Shown here: positions 1 to 7,820 of the stretch, in pieces
Position numbering within the stretch: position 1 is the first letter of the stretch
Layout of the letters: each line of letters opens with the position of its first letter
Assembly: GCA_001871755.1 (NCBI GenBank)
Contig: MNXL01000214.1
Location: 1 to 11,150, forward strand
Direction of reading: 5' to 3'
From: Anaerolineae bacterium CG2_30_64_16
GTDB taxonomy: Bacteria; Chloroflexota; Anaerolineae; CG2-30-64-16
Length of the DNA stretch: 11,150 nucleotides
Position numbers and translations under genes: made by a program
The notes under the pieces: model-generated
The model's input: only the letters and a program-made list of their open reading frames with translations
Database searches by the model: none
What the model was told of the DNA's origin: nothing

Positions 1-1
1 C

Positions 2-1093
2 CTCGCGATGGACCTGAGCGGGATGCTGCCATCGGGGCCGCTCCTGCTGCGCGAAAGCCCCACGCGCGCCTCTCTGGGCCGGGTGGAACAGCAGACGGCC
101 GGCGCCGACTTTCCCGCCGACAGCTTCTTCGACGTCTTCTTCGATATCTCGCTGGACGGTGGGCAGAGCTGGCTGCCCGTCCAGGAACCGGTACGCATGC
201 AGGCGGTGATTAACGCGATCCCGCCCATCCTCGCCTACTACCGGCCGCCACAACCCATCGCAATCCCGGTGATCGGGCCGGACGGCCAGGTCATCGTGAT
301 CATCCGCCATGCGCTGCACATCCCGCTGCCGCCCTACGAGAAACTGATCGTCTTCGTCAACCACAAGCCGAAGACACCCACGCCGACACCCACAACGACC
401 CACCAACCGCCGACGCGCACACCGACACCCACGCCGACCCGACCGCCGACGCATACACCGACTCCCACGCCAACACCTACAACTACCTACCGACCACCGA
501 CGCGCACGCCGACACCCACGCCGACGGCTACCGCCACGTCAACGGCGACCAACACCCCCACTACGACGTCTACACCGACGGTGACGCCGACACCCACTGA
601 TACGCCGAGACCGACTAACACGCCCACGCCAACGCCCACCCAAAAACCGGTGTTGACTGGGATCTCATCCACCTTCTCCGTGACCGCCGACGGCCAGGTC
701 GTCATCACCGTCCACGTCCAGGATAAGGCGCTGAGCCTCCTGATCTACGACGTGGAACTCTTTTTCAACGAGCAGAATCCACACTGGTCAGATGGTCAGC
801 CGCTCAGCGGCCCGCCGGGGTGGCAGCCCTTCCCGGTGTCCGGCGGCATCGGCTGGGTGACCAGCAGCAATCCGCTGGTGGAGTGCCAGCCCGTGCAGTT
901 TGTCATCATGTTGCCGCCCGGTTTCGCGCCCGGTGACGCGATCTGGCTGCACATGACCGACAAAGATCACAACAACCTGGGCTACGTCATCAGCAGCCAT
1001 GTCGCGTTAGCGGGCGTGCGCGCCGCCCCGGCCTGGTCAGCGTTCTGGTGGCCAGCCCGGCCCGATCTTCCCTGCCAGGCGACAGGGTCGTGA
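2..1093 (+). CDS. 5'-truncated secreted or surface protein with Thr-Pro linker and C-terminal beta domain
   Basis: The frame is open to the left edge of the window, so the gene begins upstream. The first ATG is at 8, but the protein there starts in mid-domain with no signal peptide, and no ribosome binding site can be seen. Counting from that ATG, residues 1-117 are the end of a beta-rich extracellular domain (MDLSG, then DSFFDVFFDISLDGGQSW, then EPVRMQAVI). I recall similar segments in secreted bacterial proteins but cannot name the family. Residues about 121-212 are a linker of TPT, TRT and PPT units, a possible O-glycosylation target. Residues about 215-345 form a compact, probably beta, C-terminal domain (GWQPFPVSGGIGWVTSSNPL, HMTDKDHNNLGYV). 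The protein ends WPARPDLPCQATGS and lacks the Leu-Pro hydrophobic tail of the three downstream proteins. No catalytic motif is visible. The function is unknown; a structural or adhesive role is a guess. Confidence 0.8.
   Translation, partial: LAMDLSGMLPSGPLLLRESPTRASLGRVEQQTAGADFPADSFFDVFFDISLDGGQSWLPVQEPVRMQAVINAIPPILAYYRPPQPIAIPVIGPDGQVIVIIRHALHIPLPPYEKLIVFVNHKPKTPTPTPTTTHQPPTRTPTPTPTRPPTHTPTPTPTPTTTYRPPTRTPTPTPTATATSTATNTPTTTSTPTVTPTPTDTPRPTNTPTPTPTQKPVLTGISSTFSVTADGQVVITVHVQDKALSLLIYDVELFFNEQNPHWSDGQPLSGPPGWQPFPVSGGIGWVTSSNPLVECQPVQFVIMLPPGFAPGDAIWLHMTDKDHNNLGYVISSHVALAGVRAAPAWSAFWWPARPDLPCQATGS
362..645 (+). repeat. Thr-Pro linker repeat in gene 1, with an imperfect ~87-bp duplication
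   Basis: This is low-complexity coding sequence built from ACN-CCN codons (Thr-Pro). Within it, the segment starting at 392 (TTTHQPPTR) recurs 87 bp later at 479 (TTTYRPPTR), followed again by TPTPTPT, which points to an internal duplication of 29 residues. The complementary strand reads as Val-Gly repeats, which explains the open frame seen there. The linker separates two beta domains and probably acts as an extended spacer outside the cell. Confidence 0.8.
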
Positions 1094-1120
1094 TGGGAGG
1101 CGCCACACCTTGCCGGGATG

Positions 1121-1155
1121 ACGTGCCTGGCACTTTTCGGAAGTGCCAGGCACGT
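1121..1155. repeat. Perfect 15-bp inverted repeat with 5-nt loop (REP-like hairpin)
   Basis: The left arm acgtgcctggcactt (1121-1135) and the right arm aagtgccaggcacgt (1141-1155) are exact reverse complements, separated by ttcgg. The hairpin sits 27 bp after the stop of gene 1 and ends 9 nt before the Shine-Dalgarno of gene 2. Neither strand has a T-tract after the stem, so a classical Rho-independent terminator is not supported. I recall similar GTGCCAGGCAC palindromes scattered in Chloroflexota genomes, which favours a dispersed REP-type element. A role in mRNA end protection or in attenuating readthrough remains possible. Confidence 0.75.
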
Positions 1156-1164
1156 TCGCCCCAA

Positions 1165-1171
1165 TAAGGAG
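1165..1171 (+). promoter_or_regulatory. Shine-Dalgarno that fixes the GTG start of gene 2
   Basis: The sequence taaggag lies 7 nt before GTG at 1179, which is ideal spacing. An upstream GTG at 1143 lies inside the hairpin arm and before this site. The ATG at 1197 is 25 nt away, which is too far. GTG 1179 is therefore the best start. Confidence 0.7.
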
Positions 1172-1178
1172 AAAACCG

Positions 1179-4052
1179 GTGTTTCACGCCATCGAAATGC
1201 GCACCCGACTCATTGGCAGCATCATCGCCCTGCTGTTGCTGACCGGCGTCATCGTTACAAGCAGAGTCCAGGCGCGTTCGTCGCTCGCCGCGCCCGACGC
1301 CTGCACGGCCCTCACCAATCCGGCCAGCGTGCCCTTCCCGACGCTCATCAACTTCGACGACCTGCCCTCGGGCGCCAACATCAGCAACCACTATCAGGCG
1401 GGCTACGGCGTGACGTTCGAGGACAGCCGCACCGCGCGGGTCGTCACCCTGGCTCTGCGCACAGGCGCCCATTCGGCGCCCAACGTGGCCCAGAGCGAGG
1501 CGCTCGGCGACCCGGCGACCATCGCCCTCAACATCTATTTCGATGCAGCCAAATCTCACGTGGGCATGGTCGTCGGCAACGGCGGCAGCGAAGTCGTGGC
1601 CGGGCTGTTTGGCTACGACGCCGGCGGCAATCAGATCTGCAGCGCCCAGGTGAACGGCGTGCCTGACGCGCACACATCCTTCATCGGCGTCTATGATCCG
1701 GCCGGGCGTATCGTGCGCGTCGCCCTCAGCTATGCTGTGGCGGCGACACGGGCGGAGTCCATCGACGATTTGCAGTTCGCCAACGCCCCTGCTACTGCCA
1801 CGTCTACGGCTGCGTTCACGCCGCCGCCCACGCGCACGCCCACCCCGACCCGAACTTCCACCACCACGCCCACCCGCACGCGGACGGCCACCTCGCTACC
1901 CACGGCTACGCGTACACCCACCGCGACGCCCACGCGCACCCGGACCCCCACACGCACGCCGACTGCCACGCCGCTGCCCAAAATCGCCGACCTGATCGCC
2001 ACCGACCTGGAGGTTACCCAGGCGGTGCAGGACCTGAACAACAGCGTGCGGCTGGTGGCTGGCAAACGCACCTTCGTGCGCTTCCACGTGCGCTCGAGCA
2101 CAGGCGGATGGGTCTGGGGAACGGCCAGGCTTACCGTTCAGAAGGGCGCTGACGCGGCGGTCCTCAGCCCCATCAATACCTTCTATGGGCTTCTGCCGGT
2201 GCAGCAGGTCCCGAATCGCGGCAACCCGCAGCACGCATTCCTGTTCGAGCTGCCCGACCCCTTCCGATCCGGGACGGTGAACCTGTCCGCGCAGGTCAAG
2301 ACCCTGAGCAACACCGTGGACACCAGCCCGGGCAACAACTTCGCCTCGACGCCGGTGAGCTACGAGACCGCGCCTGGGTTGACGTTCGTCATTTTCCGCA
2401 TCGGCTACGGTTTCGGGGGCCAGCAGTACTACCCGCCGGTGAGCCAAGTCAATCAATTGATCGATTGGCTGCGCCGGGCCTACCCGACCCCCAAGATCAG
2501 TTACACCATCCGCACCCTGTACTGGGGCACGCTGACGAGGAAGTGGGTCGTCGACCCCGACAGCGGTATCGGTGGCTGGGATGCGACGAATCCCACGTGC
2601 GGCAGCGTCAATGCCATACTGTGGGGGATGTGGTGGCAGGATCGCATGACCGGCAAGATTTCGGCGCACACCCACTACTACGGCATGGTGGACGACACCA
2701 TCGCCTTCATGCGCGGGTGCTCCCCGGTGCCCGGCCAGGCCGCCTCGGGGCCCACCGGCGTCGGATCGTACGGGTGGGATTTCGACGGTACCTACGGTGA
2801 CTGGTATGGCGGGCACGAGCTGGCGCACTCCTTCGGGCGGCGACACGCCAACTTCTGCGGCGCGGAGGGCGGCTCCAGCTACCCCTACCCCAGCGGTCGG
2901 ATCAGCCCGGCGCTGTCGGGGCCGACCGCGCTGTACGGCTTCGACGCGGGGCCCCTGGCGGTCTACGCGCCGAGCTGGCACGACGTGATGAGCTATTGTG
3001 ACAATCAGTGGGTCAGCGATTTCACCTACGAAACGCTGCTGAACTGGTTCCAGGGGAAGGGCAGCGCCGCGGCGGCGCTGGCGGGCGTCTCGGCCGCGAC
3101 CGACCGGCTGCTGGTGACCGGCAGCATTGACCCGGCGACGGGCGCGGCAGCCCTGGAGCCGCTCTACGTCATCCCGGACGCGCCGGATGTGTCGCCGTCC
3201 GTCCCGGGGCCGTACGCCATCGTGTTGCGCGGCGCAGGCGCCGCCGAGCTGGCGCGCTATCCCTTCACACCTGTCGAGATGGACGGCGGTCCCTCGCTGG
3301 GAACGCCCGCAGCGCGGGACGTCGCGCTCCTGGCGATCAGCGAGCTCGCGCCCTACGTTGCCGGGACCGTGCGCGTGGACATCGAGGGGCCGGGCGGCGC
3401 CGTGCTGAAGACCATCACAGGCGGGGCGAACCCGCCGGCCGTGACGTTGACCTCGCCCAACGGCGGCGAGACCCTCGCCGGCGACCCCGTGACGGTCTCC
3501 TGGACCGCCTCCGACCCGGACGGTGATCCGTTGGCGTTTATGGTACAATACACGGCGGACAACGGCGCCACCTGGCAGATGGTCACACAGAGCGTGGCCG
3601 AGACCAGCGTGCAAATCCCCCGGGCCAACCTGACCGCCGGCGCGGCGGCGCGCTTTCGGGTGTGGGTCAGCGACGGCATCCACACTGCCAGCGACACGTC
3701 GGACGGCACGTTCGTGACGCCGAACCTGCCGCCGGAGGTCACCATCGTGCAGCCCGCCACCGGGACCACCATCATCGCCGGCGAGGCGCTGGCGCTGGAG
3801 GCGAACGCGTACGACGTGGACGCCGGCAGCCTGGACGATGCACAGGTCCAGTGGCAATCGAACCTGGACGGCCCGCTGGGGACCGGCGCGCAGCTCACGG
3901 TCGCCGGGCTGAGCGTTGGCGCGCACACGATCACGGCCACGGCCTCTGACGGGCAGGGCGGGAGCGCCTCGGCCGCCGTGCCGGTGACCGTGCTGCCTGA
4001 GCGGGAAGTGCCGCCCCCGCCGCCGGTATTCCTGCCGCTGATCGTGCGCTGA
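1179..4052 (+). CDS. Secreted metzincin-type zinc metalloprotease, multidomain
   Basis: Protein of 957 residues from GTG 1179. Residues 1-32 are a signal peptide (basic start, IIALLLLTGVIV core, VQA cleavage-like site). Residues about 57-200 are a beta-sandwich domain beginning INFDDLPSG. Residues about 203-267 are a Thr-Pro/Thr-Arg linker. The protease region, about 268-625, opens with a prodomain-like or flanking segment (LEVTQAVQ, LVAGKRTFVRFHV). It carries the zinc site HELAHSFGRRH with His546, Glu547, His550, Gly553 and His556 (HExxHxxGxxH), and a Met-turn HDVMSYC with Met604. These are the hallmarks of metzincin endopeptidases. Residues about 625-750 are a beta module, and 751-848 and 849-943 are two Ig/FnIII-like domains. 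A proline run then leads to the tail VFLPLIVR. It probably cleaves proteins outside the cell; the substrate is unknown. Gene 3 follows 45 bp later, is probably in the same operon, and is a degenerate paralogue. The exact peptidase family is not assigned. Confidence 0.9.
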   Translation: MFHAIEMRTRLIGSIIALLLLTGVIVTSRVQARSSLAAPDACTALTNPASVPFPTLINFDDLPSGANISNHYQAGYGVTFEDSRTARVVTLALRTGAHSAPNVAQSEALGDPATIALNIYFDAAKSHVGMVVGNGGSEVVAGLFGYDAGGNQICSAQVNGVPDAHTSFIGVYDPAGRIVRVALSYAVAATRAESIDDLQFANAPATATSTAAFTPPPTRTPTPTRTSTTTPTRTRTATSLPTATRTPTATPTRTRTPTRTPTATPLPKIADLIATDLEVTQAVQDLNNSVRLVAGKRTFVRFHVRSSTGGWVWGTARLTVQKGADAAVLSPINTFYGLLPVQQVPNRGNPQHAFLFELPDPFRSGTVNLSAQVKTLSNTVDTSPGNNFASTPVSYETAPGLTFVIFRIGYGFGGQQYYPPVSQVNQLIDWLRRAYPTPKISYTIRTLYWGTLTRKWVVDPDSGIGGWDATNPTCGSVNAILWGMWWQDRMTGKISAHTHYYGMVDDTIAFMRGCSPVPGQAASGPTGVGSYGWDFDGTYGDWYGGHELAHSFGRRHANFCGAEGGSSYPYPSGRISPALSGPTALYGFDAGPLAVYAPSWHDVMSYCDNQWVSDFTYETLLNWFQGKGSAAAALAGVSAATDRLLVTGSIDPATGAAALEPLYVIPDAPDVSPSVPGPYAIVLRGAGAAELARYPFTPVEMDGGPSLGTPAARDVALLAISELAPYVAGTVRVDIEGPGGAVLKTITGGANPPAVTLTSPNGGETLAGDPVTVSWTASDPDGDPLAFMVQYTADNGATWQMVTQSVAETSVQIPRANLTAGAAARFRVWVSDGIHTASDTSDGTFVTPNLPPEVTIVQPATGTTIIAGEALALEANAYDVDAGSLDDAQVQWQSNLDGPLGTGAQLTVAGLSVGAHTITATASDGQGGSASAAVPVTVLPEREVPPPPPVFLPLIVR
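1795..1978 (+). repeat. Thr-Pro/Thr-Arg linker repeat in gene 2
   Basis: Low-complexity coding sequence rich in acg-ccc and acg-cgc codons encodes TPTRT and TATRT units between the N-terminal beta domain and the protease region. Unlike the gene 3 linker, it has no long exact tandem unit. It is likely an extended, protease-resistant spacer. Confidence 0.75.
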
Positions 4053-4084
4053 AGCGACGGCGCGTTCGGGGCCGAAGCGCGGGT

Positions 4085-4091
4085 GAGAGGA
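4085..4091 (+). promoter_or_regulatory. Shine-Dalgarno that favours ATG 4098 for gene 3
   Basis: gagagga lies 6 nt before ATG 4098. The alternative in-frame GTG at 4083 overlaps this site and has no ribosome binding site of its own, so the start is placed at 4098, immediately before the basic end of the signal peptide (MKSQN). Confidence 0.6.
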
Positions 4092-4097
4092 ATTCTC

Positions 4098-7000
4098 ATG
4101 AAATCGCAAAACAGCACGTTTCTAGTTCTGGCTTTGATCGGGGTTGGCCTTGTCATCGCCCTCCTGACGCACACCGCGCCATCTGCGGCGCAGAGCCGTG
4201 TCCCCGCGGCCGCCGCCGCGCCGGACGCGAACTACGCCGCGCCGATCGTGCAGGACAGTTGGATTGACGCCAACCAGCCCGGCGCTAACTTCGGCGGGGA
4301 CGCCAGCCTGCACGTGGGGCAGGCCGTGGACCCGACCACAGGCCAGTTGGGCGAGCGCCAGACGCTGGCGCAGTTCGACCTCTCGGGGTTGCCGGCCGGC
4401 GCGATCATCGTGAACGCCACGCTGCAGCTTTATCAGACGGCAGCCTCCGGCTCCGACGCCTACCAGATACGCCCGGACGCGGCGCTGGCAAGCTGGCAGG
4501 AGGCCGCGGTCACCTGGAACAACCGGCCGGCGACCGGCAATCAGGGCGATCCCGCCGTCACCCTCGACTACGCCAGCGGTTGGAAGCAGTGGGATGTCAC
4601 CCAGATCGTGCGCGCGTGGCACACCGGCCAGACGCCAAACTACGGCATCGCGCTGGTCGGCCTGAATCCCGTGGGCGTGCCGCCTTCGGAACGCGTCTTC
4701 GCTTCACGCAACGCGACGGTGTGGCCCACACTGACCATCGTCTACGAGAGCGGCGCCACCGCCACGCTGACCGCAACGTCAACCCCCACGCGCACTGCGA
4801 CAGCCTCCTCAACGAGGACGCCGACCCGCACACCGACGCCCACCAATACCCAATCCCCAATCCCCACCTCAACGAGGACGCCGACCCGCACACCGACGCC
4901 CACTAATACCCAATCCCCAATACCCACCTCGACGAGGACGCCGACGGCCACCGCCGCGCCGACGCTGATCCCGGTGGTGACGCTTCCGCCCTTCATCTTC
5001 AACCCGAACCCGCCCCCGCCGGTATATGCGTTGACCAATGTGGTGAGCGTCGGCCACTACCGCATCACCCAGGGCCTCGATGAGGACATCACGGGCAACG
5101 TGTTCTACGACAAGATCGCCGGCAAGGACACCCTGGTGCGCTTCTGGGCGCGCTCGAGCAAGTGGACCATCGGCGTCACCTCGGCTGCCTGCGAAATCCG
5201 GTACTGGAACGGCATGCAAGACGTGTTGTTGAGCGTCGTGCCCGCGCTCACCACGCATCCCTACGTCTATTCAGCCGACTGGTATCCGTCGGACTTCGGG
5301 CGCTTCGACTGCTGGGTGCCGGGGCAAACGCTGGCCGACGCGGGCTGGTACAAGTTTCGGGCGATCATCAACACGACCGACGGGTACAGTGGGCGCAGTT
5401 GGCTGGGCGGTTATCGCGAGTTCCTGCCCACGTCCGACTACCTGGGGGTGTTCCTTTTCCCGGCGTTCGTGCCGCACGTCTCCGTCCCGACTGCGCACAG
5501 CTTCCTCAGCGCGGCCGAGTATGCCCATCTGCTCGGCATCACCCTGCAAACCGCGCAGCGCGAATGGCCGCTGCGAGCGGGCATCGAAGCGATCAAGGCT
5601 GACGGCTCCAACGCACACAAAGCCGGCTTGCGCTATTACGTGTCACCCAATCCCTACGCGTGTACGCCGTGGGAATGGGGGCTAGATAACCTATGCGACG
5701 CCGACCAGCGCGCCGAGGGCAACCGCCAACTCGATCTGTTCAACCTGCGGGGGTGGCTCACCAACTTTTTTCTACACCTGAATGTGGATACCCTGCACTG
5801 GGGCGAGGTGGTCGTGCCGTTCGACCACACGGGGGGCGGCCAGTCGTGCTGGAGCGGCCAGCGGGTGGCCGGCCAGGGGATCAGCCTGGACGACGTAGAT
5901 GGCTACGTGTTGATCCAGGAGGTCAGCCATTGCATGGGGTTGGTGAACAAAGGGCCGCACGCCAATGTGGCCGGCAACGATCTGCCCCACAGCGCCACGC
6001 ACGATATTCTGATGTGGGGCAGTTCGTCAGTGGTCAACATGCGCACCCGCAAGGACGAATCGGCGGTAGAGTCGGTGATGAACGGCGGCGTCTATCGCGG
6101 GGATGACCAGTCCATGCTGGAAGGGTTCGAGTGGAACCGGCTGCGCGGCATCTTCCTCGGCAGCGACCCGTGCGCAGGTGGCTGCGCGACGGCCGCCGGC
6201 CAGGGGCCGAACGCGGGCAACGAACGGTTCTTCCTCTCCGGCAAGGTGGATCGGCAGGATCACTGGACCACCGATCTCTCCATGGTCATCACGGCGCCCG
6301 TTCCGCTGCCACTCACGCCGGCCTCCGGCGCGTACGCGGTAGTTGTGCTGGACGGCGGCAACCATGAGCTGGCACGCTGGCCCTTTGACGTGAGTTTCGA
6401 GACGACGCACGGCGAATCGGCGGACGAGATGCCGCTCGACTTCACCGTACCGTATCCGAGCGGCGCAAGCGCCGTGCGGATCGTCCACGGCGTCACCGTG
6501 TTGGCCGAGCTGCGGCCGCCGGCCCACGGGCCGCAGGTGGCCTTCCAATCGGTGAACGCGAACAGCACGGAGGCGCAGGCAAGCTGGAGCGCCAGTCATC
6601 CGGACGGCGCCAGCCTGACCTACGCCCTCTACTTCTCGCCCGACGACGGCGTCACGCGGCTGCCCATCGCCACCGCGTTGACGGCGACCACCTATCTCTG
6701 GCCCACGGCATTGGCCCAGGGCACGACGCAAGCCCGGCTGATCGCGGTCGCGAGCGACGGCTTCCACACCGCCGAGGCGACCTCGCCGCGCTTCAGCATC
6801 CCAGCCAAGCCGCCCGCGGCGTGGATTTCCGAACCGGCGACCGGCCGCCAGGGCCTGGCCGGCGGCGGGACCGAGCATATCCCGCAGCCGATCACGCCGA
6901 CGATCACGACATTGGTAGCGAGCCGGCCGATCGAGCTGCGCGGCAGCGGTTTCGACCTCAACGACGGCGTGCTGGATGGCACGGGCCTGCGCTGGGCCTC

Positions 7001-7679
7001 GGACCGCCAGGGGCCGTTGGGCATCAGCCAGCAGTTGACAGTAACCTTGTCGCCTGGCGTCCACGTGCTGACCCTCCAGGCGGTCTCGTCCGCGGGGCTG
7101 ATCGGCAGCGACCAGGTGACCGTGACGGTGCTGGCCGACACCGACGGCGACGGTATGCCGGATTCCTACGAGATCGCTCATGCCTGTCTGAACAAGAATG
7201 CCATGGGCGACGCCCAAGAGGATCAGGACAGCGACGGCCTCACCGCCTTGCAGGAGTTCCAGTTCGGCACGAATCCGTGCGTGGCCGACACCGACGGCGA
7301 CGGCTACACGGACGGTGCGGAGGTTCTGACCGGCAGCAATCCGTTGGACCGCAGCAGCGTCCCGTTGCCGGCGTTGGCGCAGAATCCGGCGCCGCTGACC
7401 TTCGGCGGCTGCGGCCTTCTGCCGCCGCCCGCTGCCCGAACCGTGGCCTTGCAAGGCCTGAGCGCGTCTTATGCGGTGGTTACCGATGCGCCCTGGCTGA
7501 CCGCCTCACGGAACGCGGATGGCAGCCTGCACGTAGCTGCCTCCTGTCAGGCCCCCGGCGATGCCGCGGGGACGATCCTGCTGACCGCCACTGAGCGCCA
7601 ACCGTTGCGCATTGAAGTGCAAATCGAGTTCGGCAAGGCGCGCGTCTACCTGCCTGCCGTTTTGCGCAGCCAGCGTTAA
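4098..7679 (+). CDS. Secreted metzincin-like pseudoprotease with DNRLRE/CBM96-like, TSP3 and BACON-like modules
   Basis: Protein of 1193 residues. Residues 1-31 are a signal peptide. Residues about 48-218 match the DNRLRE/CBM96-like pattern (DSWIDANQPGANFGGDASLHVG, FDLSGLP, AAVTWNNRP, WDVTQIVRAW). Residues about 220-289 are a TP linker with a 20-residue tandem repeat. Residues about 312-700 are homologous to the gene 2 protease region: YRITQGL and KIAGKDTLVRFWARSS match LEVTQAVQ and LVAGKRTFVRFHVRSS. The zinc-site position, however, reads QEVSHCMG, with Gln607 for the first His; Glu608 and His611 remain, a His lies at 621, and a Met-turn-like HDILM ends at Met639. Catalysis is therefore doubtful. 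Residues about 711-810 match the post-protease module of gene 2, and 812-1012 are two Ig/FnIII-like domains. Three TSP3-type Asp loops follow at about 1013-1088 (DTDGDGMPD, DQDSDG, DTDGDGYTD), then a BACON-like domain (about 1090-1180) and the tail VYLPAVLRSQR. A binding, decoy or regulatory role is inferred. Confidence 0.85.
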   Translation: MKSQNSTFLVLALIGVGLVIALLTHTAPSAAQSRVPAAAAAPDANYAAPIVQDSWIDANQPGANFGGDASLHVGQAVDPTTGQLGERQTLAQFDLSGLPAGAIIVNATLQLYQTAASGSDAYQIRPDAALASWQEAAVTWNNRPATGNQGDPAVTLDYASGWKQWDVTQIVRAWHTGQTPNYGIALVGLNPVGVPPSERVFASRNATVWPTLTIVYESGATATLTATSTPTRTATASSTRTPTRTPTPTNTQSPIPTSTRTPTRTPTPTNTQSPIPTSTRTPTATAAPTLIPVVTLPPFIFNPNPPPPVYALTNVVSVGHYRITQGLDEDITGNVFYDKIAGKDTLVRFWARSSKWTIGVTSAACEIRYWNGMQDVLLSVVPALTTHPYVYSADWYPSDFGRFDCWVPGQTLADAGWYKFRAIINTTDGYSGRSWLGGYREFLPTSDYLGVFLFPAFVPHVSVPTAHSFLSAAEYAHLLGITLQTAQREWPLRAGIEAIKADGSNAHKAGLRYYVSPNPYACTPWEWGLDNLCDADQRAEGNRQLDLFNLRGWLTNFFLHLNVDTLHWGEVVVPFDHTGGGQSCWSGQRVAGQGISLDDVDGYVLIQEVSHCMGLVNKGPHANVAGNDLPHSATHDILMWGSSSVVNMRTRKDESAVESVMNGGVYRGDDQSMLEGFEWNRLRGIFLGSDPCAGGCATAAGQGPNAGNERFFLSGKVDRQDHWTTDLSMVITAPVPLPLTPASGAYAVVVLDGGNHELARWPFDVSFETTHGESADEMPLDFTVPYPSGASAVRIVHGVTVLAELRPPAHGPQVAFQSVNANSTEAQASWSASHPDGASLTYALYFSPDDGVTRLPIATALTATTYLWPTALAQGTTQARLIAVASDGFHTAEATSPRFSIPAKPPAAWISEPATGRQGLAGGGTEHIPQPITPTITTLVASRPIELRGSGFDLNDGVLDGTGLRWASDRQGPLGISQQLTVTLSPGVHVLTLQAVSSAGLIGSDQVTVTVLADTDGDGMPDSYEIAHACLNKNAMGDAQEDQDSDGLTALQEFQFGTNPCVADTDGDGYTDGAEVLTGSNPLDRSSVPLPALAQNPAPLTFGGCGLLPPPAARTVALQGLSASYAVVTDAPWLTASRNADGSLHVAASCQAPGDAAGTILLTATERQPLRIEVQIEFGKARVYLPAVLRSQR
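4807..4945 (+). repeat. 60-bp direct tandem repeat, about 2.3 copies, in the gene 3 linker
   Basis: Unit 1 (4807-4866) and unit 2 (4867-4926) are nearly identical, differing for example at caccaat/cactaat and at the unit ends. A partial third copy runs from 4927 to 4945. Each unit encodes 20 residues of the form TRTPTRTPTPTNTQSPIPTS. Because 60 is divisible by 3, copy-number change would lengthen or shorten the linker without a frameshift. The near-identity points to recent duplication by slippage or unequal recombination. Confidence 0.9.
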
Positions 7680-7731
7680 GATGCGTTCGCTGAACCTGTT
7701 GCAGCGCCGCCTTGGGACGAATCACGGGAGG

Positions 7732-7761
7732 ATGACGATGATCGGCAAACAGGTTGGGTAA
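7732..7761 (+). other. Micro-ORF with good ribosome binding site, possibly a gene-start remnant
   Basis: A gggagg motif ends at 7731. It abuts ATG 7732 and lies 6 nt before ATG 7738, which is proper spacing for the second. The frame reads MTMIGKQVG and stops at TAA 7759-7761. This may be a short leader peptide, the remnant of a lost gene start, or chance. It lies 52 bp after the stop of gene 3 and 240 bp before gene 4. Confidence 0.25.
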
Positions 7762-7820
7762 CCGTTCAGGTCTAACTTGGAAGCATCGTGAGCGAAGGCC
7801 TGCGGGGCATGTGGGCCGGA

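Noticed and set aside
487..708. Val-Gly repeat peptide on the minus strand, resembling an elastin-like protein
   Set aside because: It is the complement of the Thr-Pro codon repeat. The same artefact appears opposite the linkers of genes 2 and 3.
1121..1155. Rho-independent terminator
   Set aside because: The stem is strong, but neither strand has a T-tract after it. It is reported as an inverted repeat instead.
1896..4109. Open frame of 737 codons on the minus strand opposite gene 2
   Set aside because: Same reasoning: the + strand encodes the metzincin motif and domains, and the minus product is low-complexity and Arg-rich.
4807..4945. CRISPR-like array from the 60-bp repeat
   Set aside because: The units are directly adjacent with no unique spacers, and they lie in frame inside a coding linker.
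6027..7454. Open frame of 475 codons on the minus strand opposite gene 3
   Set aside because: Shadow of the + strand gene; no start signal or domain recognised.
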